Of a stretch of 64,000 nucleotides of DNA, positions 51,450-58,995 are shown piece by piece. The notes below the pieces were generated by a model. That model saw only the letters and a program-made list of their open reading frames with translations, searched no databases and was not told the origin of the DNA. Made by a program: the position numbers and the translations under genes. Positions within the stretch are counted from its first letter, which is position 1. The number at the start of each line of letters is the position of its first letter. Source of the DNA: Thiocapsa sp. UBA6158 (lineage in GTDB: Bacteria > Pseudomonadota > Gammaproteobacteria > Chromatiales > Chromatiaceae); the NCBI RefSeq assembly GCF_002423035.1, contig NZ_DIUM01000003.1, positions 11,078 through 75,077 of the forward strand, in the 5' to 3' direction.

Positions 51450-52350
51450 CCCCTTTCCCGGCGAGAACAATACCGGGCATATCTGGGACGACAACCTGCG
51501 GGAATTGGCGAATCCGCCGCCGCGGTGGTGGATGCTCGGATTCTGGGCGTCCATCCTCTTCGTGATCGTCTACACGATCCTCTATCCGAGCTGGCCGGTC
51601 GGTCAGCAGGCGACGCCCGGGCTCTTGGGGTGGACGCAGATTCAGGAGTACGAGCAGGGAGTCGCTCAGGTCGACGCGAAGCGCGGCCCGTTCGAAGAGC
51701 AGATCAGCCAGATGACCGCCGAGGAGATCATCGCTGATCCGGGGCTGCTGCAGTACACCCTGGCATCGGCAAAGGTGCTGTTCGGCGATTACTGTTCGGC
51801 GTGTCACGGCAGCGGCGGACAAGGCAATCCCGGGTATCCCGTTTTGGCCGACGACGACTGGCTTTTCGGTGGCTCGATCGCGAAGCTCACCGAGACCATT
51901 ACGAACGGGCGCAAGGGTGCCATGACCGCTCATGCGACGATCCTCTCCCAAGAGGAGATCGATGCGCTTGCACACTGGGTCGTCGAGATGACCGAAGGCG
52001 GCGCAGGCAGTGCTGAGGGTTGGGAGCTGTATACCGCTAAGGGCTGCAACGCCTGTCACGGCGAGAAGGCGAACGGCGTGCTGGTCGAGCTGGGGGATGG
52101 CGAGATCGTGAGTGTCGGCGCGGCGAATCTGACCGACAGCATCTGGCGCTTCGAGCCCGGTGGCTTCGAGAGTGCGCGTCACACGATCATGTATGGCGTC
52201 AACCAGCCCGGCGTTCCCGAGACACGAGATGCGGTGATGCCGGCCTTCGGCTCGGTGGCGAAGGTGGACGATGTCGAGGTCCGCAAGTTGGACGATCAGG
52301 ATATCAAGAAGCTCGCCATCTATGTTAACCAGCTCGGTGGCGGCGGGTGA
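51436..52350 (+). CDS. ccoP: cbb3-type cytochrome c oxidase subunit III (dihaem)
   Basis: 304 residues. The N-terminal segment NNTGHIWDDNLRELANPPPR and one anchor helix are followed by two cytochrome c domains with CSACH (120-124) and CNACH (204-208). It is the entry point for electrons from soluble cytochromes. It is the last of the four structural genes; a perfect palindrome follows at 52370. Confidence 0.96.
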   Translation: MAENNPFPGENNTGHIWDDNLRELANPPPRWWMLGFWASILFVIVYTILYPSWPVGQQATPGLLGWTQIQEYEQGVAQVDAKRGPFEEQISQMTAEEIIADPGLLQYTLASAKVLFGDYCSACHGSGGQGNPGYPVLADDDWLFGGSIAKLTETITNGRKGAMTAHATILSQEEIDALAHWVVEMTEGGAGSAEGWELYTAKGCNACHGEKANGVLVELGDGEIVSVGAANLTDSIWRFEPGGFESARHTIMYGVNQPGVPETRDAVMPAFGSVAKVDDVEVRKLDDQDIKKLAIYVNQLGGGG

Positions 52351-52369
52351 ATCCGGTAGGGTGATGCAC

Positions 52370-52387
52370 GGGCCGGCGCGCCGGCCC
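52370..52387. repeat. Perfect GC palindrome after ccoP
   Basis: GGGCCGGCGCGCCGGCCC, an 18-base perfect palindrome between ccoP and the small membrane ORF. No T-run; it may stabilise the ccoNOQP message or attenuate read-through. Confidence 0.5.
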
Positions 52388-52422
52388 GCGGACAACAGGG
52401 GGGAGAAGGGGAGGAGATCGGC

Positions 52423-52569
52423 ATGACCGGAGGACTGACGTGGGACTTCGTGACCTTGATGTCGATCGCGATGGTGATCATCGCGATCCTGATCATCGTG
52501 TTTCTGGTCTACAAGGTGATCACCTTGATGAACCGGGATGCGCAGGCGCATAAGAACAACGAGCATTGA
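52423..52569 (+). CDS. 48-residue single-span membrane protein in the cco locus
   Basis: Begins MTGGLTWDFVTLMSIAMVII and continues as one long hydrophobic helix, ending with a charged tail (NRDAQAHKNNEH). A very strong ribosome site (GGGGAGGAGATC) precedes ATG 52423, and a perfect terminator follows the stop. It is not CcoQ or CcoS, both of which are present elsewhere in the cluster. Possibly an extra small subunit or assembly factor of the cbb3 oxidase; that is inference from position. Confidence 0.75.
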   Translation: MTGGLTWDFVTLMSIAMVIIAILIIVFLVYKVITLMNRDAQAHKNNEH

Positions 52570-52600
52570 CGATGAGTCGGGCGTGCTGACACCTCATCGA

Positions 52601-52627
52601 GGGGGATCTGAGATCCCCCTTTTTTTG
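52601..52627 (+). terminator. Rho-independent terminator after the small cco ORF
   Basis: Stem GGGGGAT/ATCCCCC with a five-base loop followed by T7, about 31 bases after the stop. It ends the ccoNOQP-plus-small-ORF transcript, so ccoGHIS must have its own promoter in the 290 bases that follow. Confidence 0.92.
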
Positions 52628-52917
52628 TACCGTAAATAGCTTCCGAATCAATTGGTTGCGTTTGCGAAAACGCATGGCGAAAAGGCGCCCGGAGGCGTAG
52701 GCTAATTTATTTAGTGGAGCGGCGGTACGGCGGACCCGACTCTTTAGGTCCGGCGTCGTTTTCAGGCAGACCCGTTCAACCGAATCCGGTTTCCCGGACT
52801 GGATCGGGAAGAGTAGTGCCCCCGCCGATTCTCGGTTGCGCGGCGTCCCGATGCGCCTGCAAGGCGATAAGCCACCGCGATCTGTCGTAAACGTTGACCC
52901 TGTCGTGGAGATGGTCA
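52628..52917. other. Leader region of ccoG
   Basis: No gene recognised. A TTTGCGAAAACGCA short palindrome (about 52659-52672) and an AT-rich TAATTTATTTAG stretch (about 52701-52712) lie here and could hold promoter elements. Confidence 0.35.
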
Positions 52918-54348
52918 GTGAGCACGAACCCTTTGGCAACTCAAACCGCCGTCGACGACCTCTACGCCGAGGCCGAGCATTGGCATGTCAATACCGGCGG
53001 CGAGACGATCCACGCCAAACGTCTTGCCGGGCGGTGGCGCACCATCAAGTGGGCGGCCGCGTCGGTCTGGTTGATCTACTTCCTGGGACCCTATGTGCGT
53101 TGGGACGGCCGACAGGCGGTCTTGTTCGATATCCCGAACCGGCAATATCACATCTTCGGCGCGACGGTCCTTCCGCAGGACTTCTGGATGCTGTCGCTGT
53201 TGTTGCTGTTCTTCGCCATCCTGCTTGCCGTGGCGACCGCGTTGGTCGGCCGTGTCTGGTGCGGCTATTTCTGCTTCCAGACGGTGTGGACCGACATCTA
53301 CACCTGGATCGAGGAGAAGCTCGAGGGCAGTCCGCCGCAGCGCCGCAAGCTCGACAAGGCGCCCATGTCCCTGAGTAAGTTTCGGATCAAGGCAACCAAG
53401 CACGCCCTCTGGCTGTTGATCGGCTTCATCACGGGCATCAGCTTCGTGGCCTGGTTTACCGACGCACCCGCTCTGTGGGTGAACTTCTTCGCCGGCGAGT
53501 CCGGTCCCGTGGCCTACATGACGGTCGCGCTCTTCACCGTCGGGACCTACGGTCTCGCCGGTTTCATGCGCGAGCAGACGTGCTTCTGGCTTTGTCCCTA
53601 CGCGCGAATCCAAGGCGTCATGCTCGACAAGACGACCATCGTGCCGACCTACGATGTGGCGCGCGGCGAGCCGCGCGGACGCGTGAAGCGCGGCGAAGCC
53701 GGTGACGCACGCACGGGCGGGGATTGCGTGGACTGCAACCAATGCGTCGCCGTCTGCCCGACGGGTGTCGATATCCGCAACGGACAACAGGAGGGCTGCA
53801 TCACCTGTGCACTCTGCATCGATGCCTGCGACCAGGTGATGGATAAGGTCGGACGTCCGCGTGGACTGATCCGCTATGCCTCGCTCGACGAACTCGAAGG
53901 ATTGCCCACCAAGGCACTCTTGCTGCGTCCGCGTGTCTGGGTGTACGCGGCGATCATGGGTGTCGCGCTGGCCGGGATCCTGTATGGGTTCTCCACCTTG
54001 GCGGCGATCGACCTCAAGGTCCTGCACGAGCGCGCGCCGCTGTATGTGCGGCTCAGCGATGGATCCATTCAGAACAAATACACGCTGAAGATCCTCAACA
54101 AGATGCCCGAGGAGCTCTCCGTGCGGATCAGCGTGACGGGCCCCGACGGCTTGACGCTCGTCGGTGCGGAAGAGCCGATCGTGGCACCGCCGGGCGGAGT
54201 GACCCCCGCCATCGTCTTCGTCAAGGTGCCGAAGCGTTCGCTCGATGGCGAACAGCATCCCGTGCAGTTTCATGTCGAAGCGGCGAGGCCGTCCGGTGCT
54301 GTGGTCGAGGCCGACCGGGAAAGCGTCTTCATCGGGCCGCGTCGCTAG
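52918..54348 (+). CDS. ccoG: Cytochrome cbb3 oxidase maturation protein CcoG (FixG, ferredoxin-like)
   Basis: 476 residues from GTG 52918 with GGAG at 8 bases. Membrane helices surround conserved CxxxC (CGYFCFQTVW, CFWLCPYARIQG). Two 4Fe-4S sites are CVDCNQCVAVCP and CITCALCIDACD, followed by a C-terminal Ig-like domain. CcoG reduces Cu(II) for cbb3 oxidase assembly. It heads ccoGHIS. Confidence 0.95.
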   Translation: MSTNPLATQTAVDDLYAEAEHWHVNTGGETIHAKRLAGRWRTIKWAAASVWLIYFLGPYVRWDGRQAVLFDIPNRQYHIFGATVLPQDFWMLSLLLLFFAILLAVATALVGRVWCGYFCFQTVWTDIYTWIEEKLEGSPPQRRKLDKAPMSLSKFRIKATKHALWLLIGFITGISFVAWFTDAPALWVNFFAGESGPVAYMTVALFTVGTYGLAGFMREQTCFWLCPYARIQGVMLDKTTIVPTYDVARGEPRGRVKRGEAGDARTGGDCVDCNQCVAVCPTGVDIRNGQQEGCITCALCIDACDQVMDKVGRPRGLIRYASLDELEGLPTKALLLRPRVWVYAAIMGVALAGILYGFSTLAAIDLKVLHERAPLYVRLSDGSIQNKYTLKILNKMPEELSVRISVTGPDGLTLVGAEEPIVAPPGGVTPAIVFVKVPKRSLDGEQHPVQFHVEAARPSGAVVEADRESVFIGPRR

Positions 54349-54364
54349 GCGGGTGCGGGCGATC

Positions 54365-54390
54365 GAGAGCCGACGCCTGCGTCGGCTCTC
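54365..54390. repeat. Intergenic hairpin between ccoG and ccoH
   Basis: Eleven-base-pair perfect stem GAGAGCCGACG/CGTCGGCTCTC with a CCTG loop. There is no T-run, so it is more likely an mRNA processing or stability element than a terminator. Confidence 0.55.
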
Positions 54391-54450
54391 TCGAAGCGGT
54401 TACCGGTCGACACGGGGAATGGCAACAAGAGATTGAGGCGAGATAAAGCG

Positions 54451-54975
54451 ATGAGCTCGATGACCCGCACCACTGAATCCCCTTCCAAACCGACCCCGGC
54501 GCTGCGCAGCCCCTGGGTTCTGGCCTGGATCGGCCTGATCGTCACGGTACTGGCCGTGAATCTGATCTTCGTGTTTCTCGCGATCCGCACCAATCCCGGG
54601 TTGGTCAACGCGAACTATTACGAGCGCGGCCAAGACTACGAGCGCACGATGGTTTCGCGTCTGGCGCGCGATCCGGGTTGGCTGATGCGGGCGGATATTC
54701 CAAAACCCCTGACGGCCGGTGCGGAGGAATCGATTCGCCTGATTCTGGTCGACCGAGTCGGGCAGCCCGTCGATGTCGAGGAGGCGACCTTCTACGCCTA
54801 TCGACCGTCGGACGTCTCGCGCGATTTTGCGGTGCCGATGATTCGGGAGGCCAAGGGACGTTATCTGGTGGAGACATCCTTTCCGCTGATCGGTGTTTGG
54901 GACATCCTGATCGCCGCGAAGACCGGCGAGGACGAATACAGCGTCGGCGAGCGTGTCAACGTCGCTCGCCCCTGA
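54451..54975 (+). CDS. ccoH: Cytochrome cbb3 maturation protein CcoH (FixH)
   Basis: 174 residues. One membrane helix (about 25-47) is followed by the FixH signature NANYYERGQDYERT and a beta-sandwich domain in the periplasm. It associates with CcoN during assembly. It starts about 100 bp after ccoG; ccoI begins inside its 3' end. Confidence 0.93.
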   Translation: MSSMTRTTESPSKPTPALRSPWVLAWIGLIVTVLAVNLIFVFLAIRTNPGLVNANYYERGQDYERTMVSRLARDPGWLMRADIPKPLTAGAEESIRLILVDRVGQPVDVEEATFYAYRPSDVSRDFAVPMIREAKGRYLVETSFPLIGVWDILIAAKTGEDEYSVGERVNVARP

Positions 54976-57553
54976 GGTCCGAACGCCTCCGGTTTCGAGC
55001 CCCGAAGCTGACTCGGCATCGGATGCGGGAGCGCATCCGGAGGTGGCCTCGGCTCGAATGCGTTGCTTTCACTGCGGTCTTCCGGTCGCCGAATCAGCGC
55101 GTGAGACGGCGACGATTGCCGGGCGCGAGCGGGAGTTCTGCTGTACCGGCTGCAAGGCGGTCTGCGAGGCGATCTTTGCCGCCGGACTCGAGGGTTTCTA
55201 CAAGCGCACCCCCGAGGGCGAGATCTTCGGCCCGCCTCCCGAGCCGCCGAAGGATCTGGCCTTCTTCGACCTCGATGCCGTGCAGGAGGAGTTCACCGAT
55301 ACCGCCGGCGAGTCCCGCGAGATCAATCTGCTGGTCGAAGGCATCCACTGCGCGGCCTGTGTCTGGCTGATCGAGAAGGGGCTTTGCACCATGCCGGGGG
55401 TCGAGGAGGCCCGCGTGAATCTCACCGGCCGGCGGCTGCGCGTGCGTTGGGACAACGGGCGCTTGAAGCTCTCGCGGATCCTGCGCCGACTCGCCGATCT
55501 CGGCTATGCGGCGGCACCCTTCGATCCCGAGTCCGCCGAGGGTGCGATCGGGCGCGAGAACCGCGCCATGCTCTACCGCATGGCCTGGGCCGGTTTCGCG
55601 ATGATGAACCTCATGTGGATCTCGATCGCGCTCTATGCCGGCGCCGATCAAGGCGAGTTCCGCGGTCTCTTTCAGTGGCTCGGCTTCTTGATCGCCACAC
55701 CCACGCTTCTGTATTCCGGCGCGCCCTTTTTCCGCGGGGCCTGGTCCGGTCTGCGCTCGGGGCATCTGAGCATGGACCTGCCGATCGCGATCGGCGTGAC
55801 GACCACCTACGTTTACTCCCTCTATGTCACGCTCGGCATCTCCAGCATCGGCGACGTCTATTGGGATACCGTCGTTAATTTTCTCTTTGTCATCCTGGTC
55901 GGGCGCTATCTCGAGGCGATCTCGCGCCGCAAGGCGGTGGCCTCGTCACAACGGCTGCTCGATCTGCAGCCGAAGGTCGCGACCCGTCTGGACGGGAAGG
56001 GTGGGGAGACCGAGTCGGTCGTTCCCGTGCGCGCACTCAAGCTCGGCGAGCGCGTGCTGGTGCGTCCCGGCGAGCGCATCCCGGTCGACGGCGAGGTGAT
56101 CGCCGGCGGCAGCGGGGTGGATGAATCCATGCTGACCGGCGAGTCGCGACCGGTCGCCAAGACGCTCGGCGATCAGGTCGTTGCGGGCACCATCAACGGT
56201 GCCGGTGTCATGACCGTGCGTATCGGTGCGTTGCTGCGTGAGAGCGCGCTGGGTCGCATCATCCGACTGGTCGAGGACGCCCAAGCCAGCAAGGCCCCGA
56301 TTCAGCGGCTTGCCGACCGGATCGTGCCCTGGTTTGTCGCGGCAACGCTCGGTCTGGCGACCCTGACCTTCCTGATCTGGATGCGGGTGGATGTCGAGGT
56401 CGCGGTCATGGCGGCGACCGCCGTGCTCATCATCACCTGTCCTTGTGCCTTCGGAATGGCCACGCCCATGGCAGTGGCCGTGGCGACCGGGCTCGCCGCC
56501 TCGCGCGGCATCTTGATCAAGAACGGCGCCGTACTCGAGCGCTTGTCCTCGATCGATCATTTCGTCTTCGACAAGACCGGGACGCTGACCGTCGGACGAC
56601 CGACCGTGACCGGGCTCGCGAGCGCGCCCGGTGGTTGGCGCCGACTCGACGGACCGGATGATCTGATGCCCGAGGAGCGCGATGTCCTCGGTGTGCTCCA
56701 AGCGCTCGAACGGCTCTCCGAGCATCCGATTGCCGCCGCGATCCTGGACCTCTGCGAACGTGCCGGGATCGGCCGCATCGCCGTGCCGGTGGATGCGGTC
56801 GAGATCGCGCCCGGACTCGGGATCAAGGGGCATGTCGCGGGCGTGGAGATCCTTGCGGGCTCGCGGGAATGGTTGATCCGCAACGGCGTGCAACCTTGGC
56901 CCGACGGTGAGGGGCAGTCGGCCGGGACCTCGGGTCTTGTCCATTGCGCGCGGGCCGGCCAAGAGGTGCTGCGGCTCGGCGTCGCCGATCCGCTGCGTCC
57001 GGAGGCCACACGCGTGATCGGGCGGATGCGCGAGCGCGGGACCCGGGTGACGCTCTTGAGCGGTGATCGCCGCGAGACAGCCGAGGCGATCGCAGCCCAG
57101 CTCGGAGGCGGGATCGAGGTCATTGCCGAGGTGATGCCCGAGGACAAGGATCGCGTGATCGCCGAGCTTCAGCGCGACGGGCACCGAGTCGCCATGGTCG
57201 GCGACGGGGTGAACGACGCGCCGGCCTTGGTGCGGGCCGATGTCGGCATTGCCATGGGCAGCGGGACGGATGTCTCGATCGCCAGCGCCGACATCGTCCT
57301 CATGTCCAGCGAGCTCGGGCGTGTCGAGGAGGCCGCCCGACTGTCGCGACGCACCCTTCGGACCATCCGCCAGAACATCGGCATTTCGGTGGTTTACAAT
57401 CTCATCATGGTCCCGCTCGCGATGGCCGCGGTCATCACGCCCCTGATCGCCGCCGTTTCGATGCCGCTCAGCTCCCTGGCGGTCATCGGCAACTCGGCAC
57501 GGATTCGTGCGGTCTTCAAGCCGAGGGACGACGGCGCCCCGCGCGCGCACTGA
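54953..57553 (+). CDS. ccoI: Copper-transporting P-type ATPase CcoI (FixI) for cbb3 oxidase
   Basis: 866 residues from GTG 54953, overlapping ccoH by 23 bp. The N-terminus has the cysteine cluster CFHCGLPV...FCCTGCKAVCEAI and a metal-binding GIHCAACVW. The ATPase shows the CPC metal site (ITCPCAFG), the phosphorylation site DKTGTLT and the GDGVNDAPAL hinge. It exports Cu(I) for insertion into CcoN. A complete CcoI/FixI-type ATPase. Confidence 0.95.
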   Translation: MSTSLAPEVRTPPVSSPEADSASDAGAHPEVASARMRCFHCGLPVAESARETATIAGREREFCCTGCKAVCEAIFAAGLEGFYKRTPEGEIFGPPPEPPKDLAFFDLDAVQEEFTDTAGESREINLLVEGIHCAACVWLIEKGLCTMPGVEEARVNLTGRRLRVRWDNGRLKLSRILRRLADLGYAAAPFDPESAEGAIGRENRAMLYRMAWAGFAMMNLMWISIALYAGADQGEFRGLFQWLGFLIATPTLLYSGAPFFRGAWSGLRSGHLSMDLPIAIGVTTTYVYSLYVTLGISSIGDVYWDTVVNFLFVILVGRYLEAISRRKAVASSQRLLDLQPKVATRLDGKGGETESVVPVRALKLGERVLVRPGERIPVDGEVIAGGSGVDESMLTGESRPVAKTLGDQVVAGTINGAGVMTVRIGALLRESALGRIIRLVEDAQASKAPIQRLADRIVPWFVAATLGLATLTFLIWMRVDVEVAVMAATAVLIITCPCAFGMATPMAVAVATGLAASRGILIKNGAVLERLSSIDHFVFDKTGTLTVGRPTVTGLASAPGGWRRLDGPDDLMPEERDVLGVLQALERLSEHPIAAAILDLCERAGIGRIAVPVDAVEIAPGLGIKGHVAGVEILAGSREWLIRNGVQPWPDGEGQSAGTSGLVHCARAGQEVLRLGVADPLRPEATRVIGRMRERGTRVTLLSGDRRETAEAIAAQLGGGIEVIAEVMPEDKDRVIAELQRDGHRVAMVGDGVNDAPALVRADVGIAMGSGTDVSIASADIVLMSSELGRVEEAARLSRRTLRTIRQNIGISVVYNLIMVPLAMAAVITPLIAAVSMPLSSLAVIGNSARIRAVFKPRDDGAPRAH

Positions 57554-57566
57554 CCCGAGCGGGCGC

Positions 57567-57653
57567 TTAAACCGCGCAGTCTCCAGCGGTCGGCAACACT
57601 GCCGGGGCTGATCCCATCCGAAAACATCGCATATCGCAACGAGCGCGCTTTAA
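57567..57653. repeat. 87-bp dispersed element with TTAAACCGCGC-type ends, copy 2
   Basis: Starts TTAAACCGCGC and ends GCGCGCTTTAA; the core contains GATCCCATCCGAAAACATCG. It has the same orientation as copy 1 and is more diverged. It lies between ccoI and ccoS. Confidence 0.75.
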
Positions 57654-57680
57654 TGGCATGAAGTGGAGGTTCGATCGACG

Positions 57681-57899
57681 ATGGACGTGATCTACGGCCT
57701 GATCCCCGGCATGCTGGTCCTCGGACTCGCTGCGGTCGCCGTGCTCTTCTGGGCGACCCGAACCGGCCAATACGACGATCTGGACGGCGACGGTCGGCGT
57801 ATCCTGATGGACGAAGACGAGGAGGATGTCGCCCCGCGGCGCGCGCCCCCCATGGATGCCGATCCCGATCTGAATCCAACTGAATCCCGTCGCGAGTGA
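57681..57899 (+). CDS. ccoS: cbb3 oxidase maturation protein CcoS
   Basis: 72 residues: MDVIYGLIPGMLVLGLAAVA membrane helix, then FWATRTGQYDDLDGDGRRIL, the CcoS pattern (aromatic-rich helix end followed by QYDDLDGD), and an acidic tail. It is required for haem/copper insertion in cbb3. It is separated from ccoI by a repeat element; ATG 57681 preferred over the in-frame GTG 57663. Confidence 0.92.
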   Translation: MDVIYGLIPGMLVLGLAAVAVLFWATRTGQYDDLDGDGRRILMDEDEEDVAPRRAPPMDADPDLNPTESRRE

Positions 57900-57991
57900 T
57901 CCGCCAGGTGAGACGCGTTATCGACGCCGTACCAATTAAAGACCTCAGTAGACGACGGGATTCAGGAGATAAAAAACCGAAAAATAGTGAC

Positions 57992-58079
57992 TTAAACTTC
58001 GGCATTCACCGGCGATCCAGGGGGCTCCGACATCACCGGAGCCTACCCACATCTCAAGCCCCAAAAGGCCGAAGTTTAA
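57992..58079. repeat. 88-bp element with perfect 12-bp terminal inverted repeats
   Basis: Ends TTAAACTTCGGC / GCCGAAGTTTAA are exact inverted repeats. Inside is a second hairpin GGCTCCG/CGGAGCC (58023-58043). Size and TTAAAC/GTTTAA termini resemble the TTAAACCGCGC family, but the core differs. No coding capacity. It lies immediately beside the end of the gamma carbonic anhydrase gene and could also act as its terminator. Confidence 0.7.
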
Positions 58080-58080
58080 T

Positions 58081-58641
58081 TTAGAACTCGTTTTGGAGGC
58101 GTTTGTATCCCCGTACCAAGTCGACATTGGCTCGGATCACGTCCTCCGAGAACTCGCTCGCTTGAGGCGTGACCCGCCGGATGGAGTCCAGATCGGTCGA
58201 GGGGCCAATGCGCGTCGTGGAGGGGACGTAGAACTCGGGCGGAAGATCGCAGCCGTCGACCACCGCGTTGTGGCGAACCACGCAGCCGTCCCCGACCCGA
58301 CAGTTGAAGAGTACGCTGTTGAAGCCGATGAACACCCGATCTCCCACGGAGCAAGGGCCGTGTACGATCGAGCGATGCGCAATCGATGTGTTGGTCCCGA
58401 TCGTGACGGCCGCGCCGGACTTGGAGTGTATGACCACGCCGTCCTGTATGTTCGAGTTGGCGCCGATCACCACCGGCTCCATCTCCCCCTGCGCATCGAC
58501 CTCGTCGGCGCGGATGACGGCGTAGGGACCCACGAAGACGTTCTCGCGAATGATGACCTTCCCGCAGATGATCGCGGTCTTGTCGATGTAAGCGGATTCG
58601 TCGATCACCGGCAGATCGCCGGAAGGGTTCTTGCGGATCAT
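58081..58641 (-). CDS. Gamma-class carbonic anhydrase-like protein (CcmM N-domain/Cam type)
   Basis: 186 residues with left-handed beta-helix hexapeptide repeats. Zinc-type histidines are visible in TSIAHRSIVHGPCSVG and GCVVRHNAVVDG, as in archaeal Cam and the CcmM N-domain. It would interconvert CO2 and bicarbonate in the cytoplasm or bind a carboxylated ligand. ATG 58641 gives a family-like start (MIRKNPSGDLPVIDESAYID); ATG 58761 would add 40 residues. Confidence 0.88.
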   Translation of the reverse strand: MIRKNPSGDLPVIDESAYIDKTAIICGKVIIRENVFVGPYAVIRADEVDAQGEMEPVVIGANSNIQDGVVIHSKSGAAVTIGTNTSIAHRSIVHGPCSVGDRVFIGFNSVLFNCRVGDGCVVRHNAVVDGCDLPPEFYVPSTTRIGPSTDLDSIRRVTPQASEFSEDVIRANVDLVRGYKRLQNEF

Positions 58642-58995
58642 TCGGGATGCCTGTTTGGATCTGTCTTTGGCCGCATCGAGCGCCGAGATGCCCTGCTCTG
58701 TACCGATTCGAGAGCCCGCGCCGCGAGTGCTTTGAACCGGGCCCGGTGTGGTATGCGCCATGTGTCGGAGTGGTTTGGCCGAGGCAGCTCCGACGATTGT
58801 CGCATCTAAACCGCGCCCAGTCCGGTATGCGATGTTTTTGGATGGAATCGGCCCCGGCAGACTTGACGACTGTTGGAGCCGGCGCGGTTTAAGAGATCAA
58901 AAAATAGATCAGTTTAAAGCGCGTCTCCGCTAAGTGTTTTGGATGCACCGAACGTCGAGCTCACGCGAAAACGAGCATCTCGCTCTGGACGTGCT
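58642..58995. other. Region between carbonic anhydrase and pgm
   Basis: No gene recognised. It contains repeat copy 3 (58807-58892), the leader of the carbonic anhydrase gene, and the region just past the pgm stop. Confidence 0.5.
58807..58892. repeat. 86-bp dispersed element with TTAAACCGCGC-type ends, copy 3 (inverted)
   Basis: Reverse complement of copy 1 (8281-8366) with roughly eight mismatches in 86 positions by eye, including the conserved core CATCCAAAAACATCGCATACCG. High identity over 50 kb apart indicates recent mobility or homogenisation. Confidence 0.82.
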
